From IMG/VR virus record IMGVR_UViG_3300033429_000002, positions 1-64,000 of that record: a DNA stretch of 64,000 nucleotides; one strand, 5' to 3'. Under the pieces are notes generated by a model that saw only the letters and a program-made list of their open reading frames with translations, made no database searches and was not told the origin of the DNA. The stretch is from a virus. The position numbers and the translations under genes are program-made. The first letter of the stretch is position 1. Every line of letters starts with the position of its first letter. Below are positions 8,642 to 17,176 of this stretch, piece by piece.

Positions 8642-9145
8642 CTATACCTGATGCATATTAAGCTCGACGGCAACAATACCGGGGGCTGTTATGGTTTCTG
8701 CGAATGTCGCGTTTACGGCGTCGCACGAAGCCGCATCAGCGGTGTTGTAAGCCTCGCCAATCACGGCGGTTGTCCCTGCCACAAATCTAACGTAAACAGT
8801 TCCACCCTTAGCAGCGGCTGATCCACAATTAACGTACCGGCGACCAGTTGTCGCATAGGGAACAAGCTCATTTTGAATATACCCGGCTGTACCGGTTGAA
8901 CCAGGGGTTCTTTCCCTGTTTTCATTATCAACAGCGACCCCAAGCAAAACCGCGCCTGTTGCCCCACTGTCATCAATCATAACGTCGTCATCGGTAGCGC
9001 CTTGAGCCACGAAAAAACCCGGCTTGATCACAGTCGCTAACTCGTTTCTTCCTGTTTGAACATCGCCTACATTAAGCGCTTGATAATCAACCGCTGCCCC
9101 GGCCCTCTTGGTTGTGATGTTTTGCGTGTATGATGGTTGTCCCAT
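8642..9145 (-). CDS. Capsid cement / decoration protein (gp24-like)
   Basis: 167 aa, rich in Ala, Gly, Thr and Val with beta-strand repeats such as 'VKPGFFVAQ' and 'GAVLLGVAVDNE'. This composition, and its place directly between the protease/scaffold and major capsid genes, fit structural cement proteins that stabilise DUF2184-type capsids. The stop-start junctions are tight on both sides. No enzymatic motif is present. Confidence 0.65.
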   Translation of the reverse strand: MGQPSYTQNITTKRAGAAVDYQALNVGDVQTGRNELATVIKPGFFVAQGATDDDVMIDDSGATGAVLLGVAVDNENRERTPGSTGTAGYIQNELVPYATTGRRYVNCGSAAAKGGTVYVRFVAGTTAVIGEAYNTADAASCDAVNATFAETITAPGIVAVELNMHQV

Positions 9146-10329
9146 TATGCATTCCTCCGTTGAACGAGAGTTTTACCTCTTTTCAGCATTCCGATATCAA
9201 GCTGAGAGATAGAAACTTTCGTTTTATCGTCCATGCTTGAAACGTTTGCCAATGCCTTGTCAGACTCAATTTTCTTTTTGGTCTGCTTTTTATCGCCTAC
9301 GATACCCTTGTAAGCGCCGGGGATTTCAGCATCATCGAAAGATATTCCGGGTCTGGCAGTTTCGCAAATAAGCCTCATGCCTTCGCCGATATCCTTGACA
9401 ACGTCCTTAATTCCCCAAAATTTTGCTTCTTCTCTGACACTAGCCAGCTTGTCGGCGTATTCGCCAACGTCGTCCATGGAAACGGAGTTTTCTAACTGCT
9501 TTTCAAGCTCTTCGACCTTAGCGTTTTTCACTTTAAGATCGCCGGAAACGTCGCCAAGTTTCTCCTTGTGCTCTTGCTCTTTCTCATCCAACGAGCTTTG
9601 GAGATCCTTAGCGTATTTCACAAGCTTTTTTTCTCTGTTCGCAAGGGCCTTGATTGCACCCTCTGAACCCTCTTCGTATTCAATCTGGGCTTCGTCAAGA
9701 GAGAAAGCCCCGACTTCCACAGCGTTTAACGTCTGTTTCATCTGTTTTGCCTCTTTGTTTGGGTTTTGCTGTTTTGCGGGATAAATCCTTCCGGACTCAC
9801 TTTCCGCATCGTCGAGGCTGTACATTTCAGCCCCCTCTGCTCTCGGATTTAAACACCCGATTGCAATATGGTTGATGTCAATATTGGAAAAATCAAGTAC
9901 GTTCCCTTCCTTTGGGATTGCGTCCCTGAAATAACCGGCTGAGACACCAAATTTTCCTTCTTTAGCCGTGTTTATTGCTCTGTCTGTCTGTAGTATTAAT
10001 TCGTTTATCAACCACGGCTTACCGTCAATCTCTTCGATTGTGGCGGCGTCCGCTGAAACTCCTTCCTGATATAAGCTAACATCTGAAGAGTTTAACAAAT
10101 CAGGTGGATGTCTTACCGTGACAGGCTTTAGTCCAGCCGTTCCCTTGGCCTTCTCTAAATCAGCCAAGGTTATATTACCGTAATACGTCTTGCCATCTGG
10201 CGTGGTATATCTAAGCTTACCAGTCGTCATGATTTTAGCTTTTACTCTGACACGCCCGTGCTTATCTGGCACAAGCTTTTCAAAGTCCAGCTCATCAAGA
10301 CTATAAGGATTTGTTGCAAAATATTTCAT
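9145..10329 (-). CDS. Prohead protease-scaffold (DUF2213-like)
   Basis: 394 aa. The N-terminal 170 residues resemble DUF2213 domains: 'GRVRVKAKIMTTGKLRYTTPDG', 'VTVRHPPDLL', 'FGVSAGYFRD' and 'NHIAIGCLNPRAEGAEMY'. DUF2213 is regarded as a prohead protease domain. Residues about 210-310 form a charged coiled coil, as in phages where the scaffold is fused to the protease. The gene lies upstream of cement and capsid genes. The catalytic His/Ser pair is not certain from inspection. Confidence 0.7.
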   Translation of the reverse strand: MKYFATNPYSLDELDFEKLVPDKHGRVRVKAKIMTTGKLRYTTPDGKTYYGNITLADLEKAKGTAGLKPVTVRHPPDLLNSSDVSLYQEGVSADAATIEEIDGKPWLINELILQTDRAINTAKEGKFGVSAGYFRDAIPKEGNVLDFSNIDINHIAIGCLNPRAEGAEMYSLDDAESESGRIYPAKQQNPNKEAKQMKQTLNAVEVGAFSLDEAQIEYEEGSEGAIKALANREKKLVKYAKDLQSSLDEKEQEHKEKLGDVSGDLKVKNAKVEELEKQLENSVSMDDVGEYADKLASVREEAKFWGIKDVVKDIGEGMRLICETARPGISFDDAEIPGAYKGIVGDKKQTKKKIESDKALANVSSMDDKTKVSISQLDIGMLKRGKTLVQRRNA

Positions 10330-10694
10330 ATAATTCCTTCTACAAATTCAACTAGTACCAAAATCCAATTCCATCCACCTTCTAACATGTTCGCGATATC
10401 TGGTCCATATTCACCAATTAGAAGCATTGAAACCATACTGAGACCACCGTAAAAAACTGAAGCTCTAGCGTATGTTGACACTTTGCTTGGTAGTGGTTTC
10501 ATATTCCACGTTGCTTTTATTAGTGCTACCATGATCGCTGAGGCTATGAATACTTGCCAGTGTCTAGCCTTATTCACAGTCTCGTAGGCATTGGCACCGT
10601 CGGTCATCCAATTAGCCAATGTGCTCTCTGCGTTTAGAAATATCAATAGCAGCACGACTTGGATCTTTGGGATTATTCCCCGTAAGTTTTTCAT
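10326..10694 (-). CDS. Membrane protein 1 of the head-module insert
   Basis: 122 aa. The N-terminus (KIQVVLLLIFLNAESTLA) looks like a signal peptide with a cleavage site near residue 27, or a first membrane segment. Two more hydrophobic stretches follow (about 50-62 and 85-112). It overlaps the preceding gene by 83 nt in another frame and the protease gene by 4 nt. It could be a lysis factor such as a holin, but nothing proves this. Unrecognised. Confidence 0.55.
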   Translation of the reverse strand: MKNLRGIIPKIQVVLLLIFLNAESTLANWMTDGANAYETVNKARHWQVFIASAIMVALIKATWNMKPLPSKVSTYARASVFYGGLSMVSMLLIGEYGPDIANMLEGGWNWILVLVEFVEGII

Positions 10695-11118
10695 ATTTGT
10701 TTTCTACTTCATGAAATGTTTTTCCAGTTGCTACGAAGAAGGCAATTACAAAGGCGCAGAGCATAAAGAACCCAAGCTCAAAATAAGATATCCCGGTTAT
10801 ATTGCTAGCCCCTAAAATCAATCTATGCGCCACCGCTCCATATATCGCCATGAAAAGTAACCGGCTGCTTAGTCTAAAGTTGATTTCTTCACAAAAGACA
10901 ATCCAGAGGATAACAAAAAGCGAGACCATCACAACTAGTGTAATTGACATATAATCTACTGCATTCATTGAAACAGCGGCCCCTAGTTTTTTTGGTCCTG
11001 AATTCATGAACAGATAGAAAGCATGGCTAAGCAGCGCCCCAATTGGCGCGACTGCTATTACTCTATGACTTGCTTTCGGAGTCCTGAACATTGATTTTAA
11101 TTTATCTAATGCTTTCAT
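10612..11118 (-). CDS. Membrane protein 2 of the head-module insert
   Basis: 168 aa from ATG at 11118; a longer reading from a GTG at 11151 would invade the upstream gene and has no advantage. Three to four transmembrane segments are visible (about residues 21-40, 54-78, 83-105, 108-130), followed by a hydrophilic tail of about 40 residues ending RREHIG. It begins 1 nt after the stop of the upstream membrane-anchored protein gene. The long overlap with the downstream gene is unusual for this genome. Function unknown. Confidence 0.55.
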   Translation of the reverse strand: MKALDKLKSMFRTPKASHRVIAVAPIGALLSHAFYLFMNSGPKKLGAAVSMNAVDYMSITLVVMVSLFVILWIVFCEEINFRLSSRLLFMAIYGAVAHRLILGASNITGISYFELGFFMLCAFVIAFFVATGKTFHEVENKYEKLTGNNPKDPSRAAIDISKRREHIG

Positions 11119-11119
11119 T

Positions 11120-12067
11120 TTAGTTCTCGAAATCTGAAGCTTTAAAACCACACCTTGCTGGAAGTTTTACGTCGTCGCCGTCAACAAACACTTTTCCGTT
11201 TTCCTTATATGATCCATCTGGAATCGCAGCGTCTTTTACGTATACAAGATAATTGTCTGAAAACATCCCGTCACTATCGCTAGTCCATTCGGCGTAATCA
11301 CTTCTTTCCGATATACCAATATGAGGAAAGAACCCGTCTAACATCTCGCCTGATACAACTTTGGTTTCTATTAGCTCACATTGTTCTTCGGCATCATCGT
11401 AGTCAAAAAGTATCGGCTCATTATCTTTTTCGATCAGATCTTTCATGATAAAAGTTCCTCTGCCTACATACTTAAACATGGCCTTGAACGATAATTGCCT
11501 CTTTCCCTCAGCATCCACAAACTTGTCTTCTATTTCTTTGATAGCATCAGATTCATAGAGTGGGTGCATGTTTGTGATTATCATCACCTGTTCATCTTTT
11601 GTATCGTAGAACTCTTCAAGGGCATTTGCAGCACCTGCCGCGCTGAAGTTTTTCCATATCTCTGTGAACCTGTTCGGGTCATTTTCAGGGGCAAAGAATC
11701 TGTCCGCTAAGAAAAGCCCGACTGTGATCGCTACGAATATTTTTACGAACTTTGGTGATTGCTTAACAGTGTCAACAATCCAATTTTTTGTTTTAAGCCG
11801 CATAAGAGCGATTTTTCCGTACTCTTGAATTGCTTCGTCGATCTTTTGTACTTCAGCAGATTCGCTTGCTTCATGAAATGCAATCTCAACTTTCCTATTC
11901 AGGCACTCAGGAACAAACATAAGCGTTATAGCGCCGTTAGCAATTCCCTTGATTGTGGGATTTTTAGCGTTCGAACCCAACACCTCAGCAAACCATTGAA
12001 CAGTTGGATCACCTTCGAAGAGTATCGTTGTTTCAAGATTCCGGACTGTAAAACTCTTTGTGATCAT
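11120..12067 (-). CDS. Single-pass membrane-anchored protein of the head-module insert
   Basis: 315 aa. Residues 1-100 form a soluble domain; a hydrophobic segment (FVKIFVAITVGLFLADRFF, about 108-126) is followed by about 190 acidic residues, probably on the other side of the membrane. Between the gpF-like and protease genes one normally expects only capsid genes, so three membrane proteins in a row are out of place. No family was recognised. Injection-related, lysis-related or superinfection functions are all possible. Confidence 0.6.
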   Translation of the reverse strand: MITKSFTVRNLETTILFEGDPTVQWFAEVLGSNAKNPTIKGIANGAITLMFVPECLNRKVEIAFHEASESAEVQKIDEAIQEYGKIALMRLKTKNWIVDTVKQSPKFVKIFVAITVGLFLADRFFAPENDPNRFTEIWKNFSAAGAANALEEFYDTKDEQVMIITNMHPLYESDAIKEIEDKFVDAEGKRQLSFKAMFKYVGRGTFIMKDLIEKDNEPILFDYDDAEEQCELIETKVVSGEMLDGFFPHIGISERSDYAEWTSDSDGMFSDNYLVYVKDAAIPDGSYKENGKVFVDGDDVKLPARCGFKASDFEN

Positions 12068-12077
12068 TTTTATCTCC

Positions 12078-12983
12078 TTAAGCTGCTTTTTTGATTGCGT
12101 ATGAGCCGTCAGGCTGTTTGCGTAAACTGTTGATTGTTTGTTGGTCGAATACTACCAGCGCTATACATCTGCATTGTATATCTTGCGATGGATTGTTTCT
12201 TTCACCACTTCTACTACCCGTGGTTACTGTGATAGGGGGTTCCGAAAACTTGAATATTCTCCCGTTCAATCTAGCGTGGTCTTTTCTAACTCTTTCATCT
12301 CCTACCGTGTCCCATTCATAGAAGTCCCATCCGTTATTATGAGACCTAAGTTCTGTAAGGGTGCCATACATTTTATTTGATTGGTCCCTGGCTATCAACT
12401 TAGCTCTGTTTTCTGATATCTTAAGAATGTTCTGGATTTGGTCTTTTAGGAATGTTCTGGAATCTCCGCGTAAAACTGAGGAAGTAACTTGATTCTCTAT
12501 GCGGGTAATTGAATCGAGAGGTATATCTTTGATGAGTGAAACATTTTGAACTGTCCAATCTGCGAGATAACCCTTAAGCCACGGTTCGCCACGTAGTTTT
12601 TCACCACCCATTGATAAGGCGTTGTTACCGAATTTTATTTTATGGAATCTTGCTATTGACTTAGCCGCCTCTTTCACTCTGTTCTCTGTAGTCCTGCGAA
12701 ATGCAACCGTTTTGGGGTCTTGATTCTTATTGTAGGTTTGGTTGAAATACTTTTCCCGGAATGCTTTGAATAGAAAAGCTATCTTATCTGTGATTGATGA
12801 ATCCATTGACCTTTGATCCTCTGGAACTTCCACAATTTGATCACTCAATAGCGTTTCAAGTTCGGGCTCAATCATCTCCTTATATATACGCTTTAATCTT
12901 TCGACAATAGGGGATATCTCCTTATAGTATCTGGGAGCCAATTGCTTTGGGAACTTCTTCCAAGATTTAGTCGCTTTAACCAT
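12078..12983 (-). CDS. Minor capsid protein, Mu gpF / SPP1 gp7-like
   Basis: 301 aa. The C-terminal third has the Mu gpF signature: 'RAKLIARDQSNKMYG', 'WDTVGDERVRKDHARLNGRIF' and 'NPSQDIQCRCIALVV', the DxRvR...H...G...C-R-C pattern. Members are minor head proteins associated with the portal and early head assembly. It lies downstream of the portal as expected, though separated by the plus-strand island. It overlaps the previous gene by 8 nt. Confidence 0.85.
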   Translation of the reverse strand: MVKATKSWKKFPKQLAPRYYKEISPIVERLKRIYKEMIEPELETLLSDQIVEVPEDQRSMDSSITDKIAFLFKAFREKYFNQTYNKNQDPKTVAFRRTTENRVKEAAKSIARFHKIKFGNNALSMGGEKLRGEPWLKGYLADWTVQNVSLIKDIPLDSITRIENQVTSSVLRGDSRTFLKDQIQNILKISENRAKLIARDQSNKMYGTLTELRSHNNGWDFYEWDTVGDERVRKDHARLNGRIFKFSEPPITVTTGSRSGERNNPSQDIQCRCIALVVFDQQTINSLRKQPDGSYAIKKAA

Positions 12984-13302
12984 TAATGTCCGGCAGTGTT
13001 TTTAATTTTTTGATGAATTCGTATGGCTTTATTTTTGCCATCCCAAAACTGCCGATTATATCACTTTCACTCAATATTGACTTATATTTTTCTACGATAT
13101 AATCGTCGAAATCGTTATTATTTTCATGGCCGCACAAAGTACACCCTGCACCGCTTAATCCTCCGTCGTGTTGGCTTGCGTCTATAAAATCGCAAATATC
13201 AAAACTTCCGTCGTCGTTTGGCTTAATTAAAAAGCTCACATCAACCCCAAGCTCCTGCTTTACTCTTCTTATCGTTTTAAGAAAAATATCCATTCTATCC
13301 AT
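12976..13302 (-). CDS. Unknown small protein, possible paralogue of 17177-17581
   Basis: 108 aa. Its first 40 residues (a helix, then 'GVDVSFLIKPNDDGSFDICD' around residues 19-38) match in layout the start of the plus-strand protein at 17177-17581 ('GVMVRIHIGLSDDGESLIIRD'). This suggests distant paralogues on opposite strands. The middle holds C-x2-C and the C-terminus is basic. It overlaps the gpF-like gene. No function is known. Confidence 0.55.
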   Translation of the reverse strand: MDRMDIFLKTIRRVKQELGVDVSFLIKPNDDGSFDICDFIDASQHDGGLSGAGCTLCGHENNNDFDDYIVEKYKSILSESDIIGSFGMAKIKPYEFIKKLKTLPDING

Positions 13303-13735
13303 TCACTAATAAATTATATAAGAGTTTAGTTTCGTGTTTCGCCTTCGGAAGAGTGTATTCGTATTCCGGTATATTTGCCTCATTGACCAGAACAGTAGTC
13401 TTTTTGCTATCCCTAACCAAAAAACCGTATACAGAATATTTCCCGTTCACAATCGAACCATACTTAAGAATTTGCTTTCCTTTTCGTTTTGCACCTTCAA
13501 ATTGACAAGCCGCTAAATTTGTATCAGTAAAGTTTGCCCCGGTTAGATCAGCAGATGAAAAATCACACCCGCACATGTTCGACATTAAAAAGTTGCACCC
13601 TGAAAGATTCGCTTTTGAAAAGTCCTTTCCTTGTAAATCGATACCAGTTAGTTTTTCGCCTGAATAATCTTCGCCAGAATGATTATCTAGTTCTTGTATG
13701 ATTTCGATTAGTTCTTTGTCTTTTTTTTCTGCCAT
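13295..13735 (-). CDS. Pentapeptide-repeat protein
   Basis: 146 aa. Residues about 26-80 carry tandem pentapeptides of the A(D/N)LXX type (GIDLQ GKDFS KANLS GCNFL ... SADLT GANFT DTNLA ACQFE), predicting a short right-handed quadrilateral beta-helix. The remaining 65 residues are unrelated. Some pentapeptide proteins mimic DNA and protect gyrase; this one has only about ten repeats, so its target is unknown. It is the first gene of the leftward block beyond the divergent region. Confidence 0.7.
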   Translation of the reverse strand: MAEKKDKELIEIIQELDNHSGEDYSGEKLTGIDLQGKDFSKANLSGCNFLMSNMCGCDFSSADLTGANFTDTNLAACQFEGAKRKGKQILKYGSIVNGKYSVYGFLVRDSKKTTVLVNEANIPEYEYTLPKAKHETKLLYNLLVNG

Positions 13736-13888
13736 ATCTCTCTGAAGTAGTATGATTAAAGGATATCAGCAGGTCTTTGGTCTGTCCAATTTCACTATTT
13801 TACTTATTGTTACAGTCACTTAACTATATTGACATTTTACTTTTAGTATGTTACGCTTACTAAAAATTAACGTAAAACATGGGGTGCT
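13736..13888. promoter_or_regulatory. Divergent intergenic control region
   Basis: This gap separates the leftward pentapeptide gene from the rightward island. On the plus strand TTGACA at 13829-13834 is followed after 17 nt by TACGCT, a plausible sigma-70 promoter for the island. On the minus strand the 15-mer GTGAAATTGGACAGA (13781-13795) recurs exactly upstream of the portal operon at 23461-23475, in both cases preceded by AAGTAAA, so it may be a late promoter or activator site. Confidence 0.5.
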
Positions 13889-15109
13889 ATGGGGGCTTTT
13901 GCACACGACGAATTGGTACAGATAGACAACAACGGCAATCTAATAAAAGCCACGTCTACAGAGTGGGAAAGACACGAGAAGATTATTAAATCACTGAATT
14001 TGGACACCATAGATTTTAGGAATGGGCTCATGGCGAGGGATTCTTTGCCACACGGGGTCGATTCGCTCCACATTATTGAATCGCTTTTAAAAGGTTATGC
14101 GGTTATCGACAATAACTGGCACGTCACTTTCTTAAGTCAGTCGGCTGACCGTCAGTTGACAAGAAAAGTTTTATCAGCAATATCAGGAATAGTTATGGAG
14201 GAATGCCAGTCAAGAGAATCTGAGAAAAGCGGAGAAAAGCGGAGAGGAGTTGGCGTGTCTCTGGAATCATTCGATGATATAATAATGTCGTGTGATGAAT
14301 TGCTTGATGTTGAGACAGAGGTGAATAAGTCTTTTAAGAAGTGGAGCAAGACCGTCGTAGTAAAACCAGAGCTTGAGGAGTACGACGAAAGCGTGGTTGC
14401 AGGAAGTGTAACGTCAATCGGTTTTTTGATCGGGGGCGGGGGTTTGTTCGTGGCGGCTTCTAATATTTGGTTTTTGATTGTTTGGGGGGCGGCGGCGGTA
14501 CTTGGTGCGGCTGGACTTGTTGCTTTCTTAGCAGACCCTTTATTAAGAAATATATACAGAACAATAAAGAGCAAAAAACAAAGTAACCTGTCAGAAGCAG
14601 ATAGATTCGAATTCTTGAAAAATGCCTATGTTGGCACAATTCAAAAGCTGAATTCGAAATTAGACGCCGTTAAGGATAGAATAGATAATCAAGTCAGATT
14701 ACATGAAGAGGACAGGGAACAGATAAGAAAGTATTCTGACATCCTCGACAACACAGGCGAGGTTCTAGAAAAGATTGAGGGGGCTATCTTTGATTTAAAT
14801 ACGAGCAAGAGAAGAGTGTCCGATAAAAAAGGAGAGGTTAACAGGATTCTTGAGGAATATATAGGCGAAAACGGGCACATAGCTAAAAAAGAGGCTGAAC
14901 TAGAAAGGATTAAAATAGCCCAAGAACTATCTGATAGGATGAAATCAAACTTCAAGGCAACTATGGAGATAACCAAGAGCGTTGACGTGTTAACGGACGC
15001 TATTGTTCCCGGAATAAAAAGATTAATGGAGTTCAAAATACCGCAATTGATTAACGATATAGAATTTAAATGCGATAAAAACAAGTCATACTTACAGATA
15101 AGCCAATGA
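13889..15109 (+). CDS. Membrane-anchored coiled-coil protein sharing a C-terminal tag with the S2P
   Basis: 406 aa from ATG at 13889. Residues 1-170 are soluble, about 174-216 form two adjacent Gly/Ala-rich membrane segments, and about 235-390 are charged heptads typical of a coiled coil. The last 18 residues, NDIEFKCDKNKSYLQISQ, recur with one change at the end of the next gene, and the DNA is 57/59 identical (15051-15109 versus 15868-15926). It is the first gene of the plus-strand island. No family was recognised. Being co-transcribed with a membrane protease makes it a candidate partner or substrate, by inference. Confidence 0.7.
   Translation: MGAFAHDELVQIDNNGNLIKATSTEWERHEKIIKSLNLDTIDFRNGLMARDSLPHGVDSLHIIESLLKGYAVIDNNWHVTFLSQSADRQLTRKVLSAISGIVMEECQSRESEKSGEKRRGVGVSLESFDDIIMSCDELLDVETEVNKSFKKWSKTVVVKPELEEYDESVVAGSVTSIGFLIGGGGLFVAASNIWFLIVWGAAAVLGAAGLVAFLADPLLRNIYRTIKSKKQSNLSEADRFEFLKNAYVGTIQKLNSKLDAVKDRIDNQVRLHEEDREQIRKYSDILDNTGEVLEKIEGAIFDLNTSKRRVSDKKGEVNRILEEYIGENGHIAKKEAELERIKIAQELSDRMKSNFKATMEITKSVDVLTDAIVPGIKRLMEFKIPQLINDIEFKCDKNKSYLQISQ
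15051..15109 (+). repeat. Direct repeat copy 1, encodes shared C-terminus
   Basis: 59 nt, ending exactly at the stop codon of the coiled-coil gene, and 57/59 identical to 15868-15926 in the same frame. Both substitutions are T/C transitions and only one changes the protein (F to S). Identity stops at the stop codon. Confidence 0.9.
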
Positions 15110-15164
15110 TTTACAGCATCTTAATGTATGATAGGTTAACCTAAACAACTAACAACATGATTAC

Positions 15165-15926
15165 ATGGAATATATAATAGGAATATTTATTTTAGGTGCT
15201 GTAATAGCGATACACGAAATTGGCCACTACATCCCGTCTAAAATATATGGGGTAAAAGTAAAGGAATTCTCAATTGGCCTGCCTTTTTCGCCAAAAATAC
15301 TAACATTATTTAAGCATAAGGAAACTGAGTTTACTATCAGGGCTATCCCCTTGGGCGGTTTTATAGAGTTCCAAGACCATGAAGAAATAAGCAGGCTTCC
15401 GCTTATAAAACACGCCGTTGTAACTATTTCTGGTCCACTATTCAACATACTAGCCGGGTATATAATTATATTGTCTGTGTTTGTGTTTTTTACTGAGTTG
15501 TCGTTAATTGAATCAATATCAAGGGTTAATGAGTTTGTGATATTGGTTGCATCAGGGACATGGGGTTTATTCATAGACATCCTGCATCTTGGCGACGCGG
15601 TAGACGACACAATAGGGCCTATAGGGATCGTTAAATCGACGGGTGATCAGATAAATCTAGGATTTGTTAAGTCTGTTTTATACTTTTCGTCACTAAATAT
15701 AGGTGTTGGTTTTTTTAATCTCTTGCCGATCCCGATTCTAGACGGGGGGCAACTTGTACTGATATTTATTGAGTCCATAACTAGTAAAAAAGTAAGTTCT
15801 TATATAAGAACAGCTAGTCTCGCAATCGGGTTAGTTGCTGTTTTGTTGTTGTTGTCAATTACGCTGTTTAACGATATAGAATCTAAATGCGATAAAAACA
15901 AGTCATATTTACAGATAAGCCAATGA
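15165..15926 (+). CDS. Site-2 protease-like intramembrane metalloprotease (M50, RseP-like)
   Basis: 253 aa, hydrophobic. HEIGH at residues 17-21 inside the first membrane segment is the HExxH zinc site; 'NLLPIPILDGGQ' (about 184-195) supplies the third ligand Asp193 in the N-P-LDG motif; 'GPIGIV' is also typical. Bacterial RseP/SpoIVFB proteases cut membrane-bound regulators such as anti-sigma factors. The PDZ domain of RseP is absent, giving a minimal core. The C-terminal 18 residues equal those of the preceding gene. A phage-borne S2P in a late block is rare; catalytic residues look intact. Confidence 0.85.
   Translation: MEYIIGIFILGAVIAIHEIGHYIPSKIYGVKVKEFSIGLPFSPKILTLFKHKETEFTIRAIPLGGFIEFQDHEEISRLPLIKHAVVTISGPLFNILAGYIIILSVFVFFTELSLIESISRVNEFVILVASGTWGLFIDILHLGDAVDDTIGPIGIVKSTGDQINLGFVKSVLYFSSLNIGVGFFNLLPIPILDGGQLVLIFIESITSKKVSSYIRTASLAIGLVAVLLLLSITLFNDIESKCDKNKSYLQISQ
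15868..15926 (+). repeat. Direct repeat copy 2, encodes shared C-terminus
   Basis: 59 nt ending at the stop codon of the protease gene, two transitions away from copy 1 at 15051-15109. In this protein the tail directly follows the last transmembrane segment (LLLLSITLF). Confidence 0.9.
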
Positions 15927-15958
15927 AGGGATAACCGAAACAATCAACAAAGAGGACA

Positions 15959-16294
15959 ATGGAAAAACTAACTTACGATCAAGTGGTGTCAAACTTCACA
16001 AAGTCTGCAAACAAAAGAGGAACCGGTACTTTTATAACCCCGGACTTTGGCACCCTTATTATGGCTGTTGTAGACTCAATCAATGAGAATATATCATGGG
16101 AAGGTCTAACAGTTGCGTGTAAAAACAAAGTCATTCTTCCGCATGAATTAAATGTGTTTGAAAGGGATGAATTTGAAGCTAATACTAGTTTCGAATGTAT
16201 CTCGGATATGGACGATATGGTAAAGATACTGCATAGAGACGGCGCTTTTTATGAATCCCCTAAAGAATGGTTTTATATAGTGAAGGATAAATGA
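15959..16294 (+). CDS. Unknown small protein of the plus-strand island
   Basis: 111 aa, soluble, no signal peptide. It starts at ATG 15959, 32 nt after the protease gene, and its stop overlaps the next small ORF (ATGA at 16291). It has regular codon use and an acidic C-terminal half. No motif was recognised. Confidence 0.55.
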   Translation: MEKLTYDQVVSNFTKSANKRGTGTFITPDFGTLIMAVVDSINENISWEGLTVACKNKVILPHELNVFERDEFEANTSFECISDMDDMVKILHRDGAFYESPKEWFYIVKDK

Positions 16295-16464
16295 AAGATA
16301 TTAAAACAAAAGTACGTGAAAACATAAATAGAGAATTTGAAAAGAAAGGAATGATGAAAATGAGTAATGATTCGGACATTTTCAACGCAATAGCCGACGG
16401 AGTACAGAAGACCGTAAATGATGCGTTTAACGAGATTATAGAATATTATAGGTCATACAGGTAG
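16291..16464 (+). CDS. 57-aa helical protein of the plus-strand island
   Basis: A 57-codon frame from ATG 16291 to TAG 16462-16464, read by hand. It overlaps the upstream stop by 4 nt (ATGA) and ends 2 nt before the transglycosylase start, so it is placed like a translationally coupled gene. The protein (MKDIKTKVRENINREFEKKG...) is amphipathic helical with a charged N-terminal half. Function unknown. Confidence 0.5.
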   Translation: MKDIKTKVRENINREFEKKGMMKMSNDSDIFNAIADGVQKTVNDAFNEIIEYYRSYR

Positions 16465-16466
16465 AT

Positions 16467-17165
16467 ATGAAAATACTAACTACAATACTTATACTTATAC
16501 TATCCCCATTTGGAACTCACAGTGAAGAGTTGACAAAGGCTGATTGGATCGGGTTCTATCTTCGCGATTGCAGCACCGTGGGGTACAATTACGTATGCAA
16601 GCAGAAGTTAGAAAAGGCAATCTCAAGAATGAATCACTATCTTCCTATGGTGACGTTCCAGCTCAGAGAAAGGAATCTTCCCACTTATTTTGCACTGATA
16701 CCAATTATTGAATCACATTATTCAAATTTAGCGGTATCCATTGTTAACGGTGAAAAGTTCGCCCTTGGTAAGTGGCAGGTGAGTTGGAGAAATATAAGAG
16801 AGTATCACAAGAGACAGGATTTGACTTTAATGTCTAAAAAGCAGATAATCAGATCAAGACTATGGAGGCACCCAGAATTCAATACTAGGGTAGCTACATG
16901 GGTATTGAGCGGTTATCATAAAAAATATAAAAACGTGAGGGATACACTTTATGCATATAATGCAGGCAGTACGAAGGTTAACGCCTGGATTCGGGGCGAA
17001 GCGAAATTACCGGAAGAAACGCAAAACTTCTATATTCAATTTCTCGCTCTTGAGGAGATCGTCAGAAATCAAGAGAAGTATTCTATTAACGCTGAAGACT
17101 CAACAACATATTTAAGATATGTACTCAAAAATAAACTACAAGAGGCTTCAAACTGGTTTAATTAA
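16467..17165 (+). CDS. Secreted lytic transglycosylase (SLT domain)
   Basis: 232 aa. Residues 1-19 form a cleavable signal peptide. The SLT/MltD-like fold is shown by 'ALIPIIESHYSN' (catalytic Glu82), 'ALGKWQVSW' (the family's GLWQ motif) and 'LYAYNAGSTKVNAW' (the YNAG motif). It cleaves peptidoglycan between MurNAc and GlcNAc with 1,6-anhydro formation. With an export signal it could act as the endolysin or in wall remodelling. The start is 2 nt after the 57-aa ORF. Confidence 0.85.
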   Translation: MKILTTILILILSPFGTHSEELTKADWIGFYLRDCSTVGYNYVCKQKLEKAISRMNHYLPMVTFQLRERNLPTYFALIPIIESHYSNLAVSIVNGEKFALGKWQVSWRNIREYHKRQDLTLMSKKQIIRSRLWRHPEFNTRVATWVLSGYHKKYKNVRDTLYAYNAGSTKVNAWIRGEAKLPEETQNFYIQFLALEEIVRNQEKYSINAEDSTTYLRYVLKNKLQEASNWFN

Positions 17166-17176
17166 GGGGGTGGTAA

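Noticed and set aside
11119-11151. GTG start extending membrane protein 2
   Set aside because: It would overlap the upstream gene for 32 nt; the ATG at 11118 sits directly after the upstream stop.
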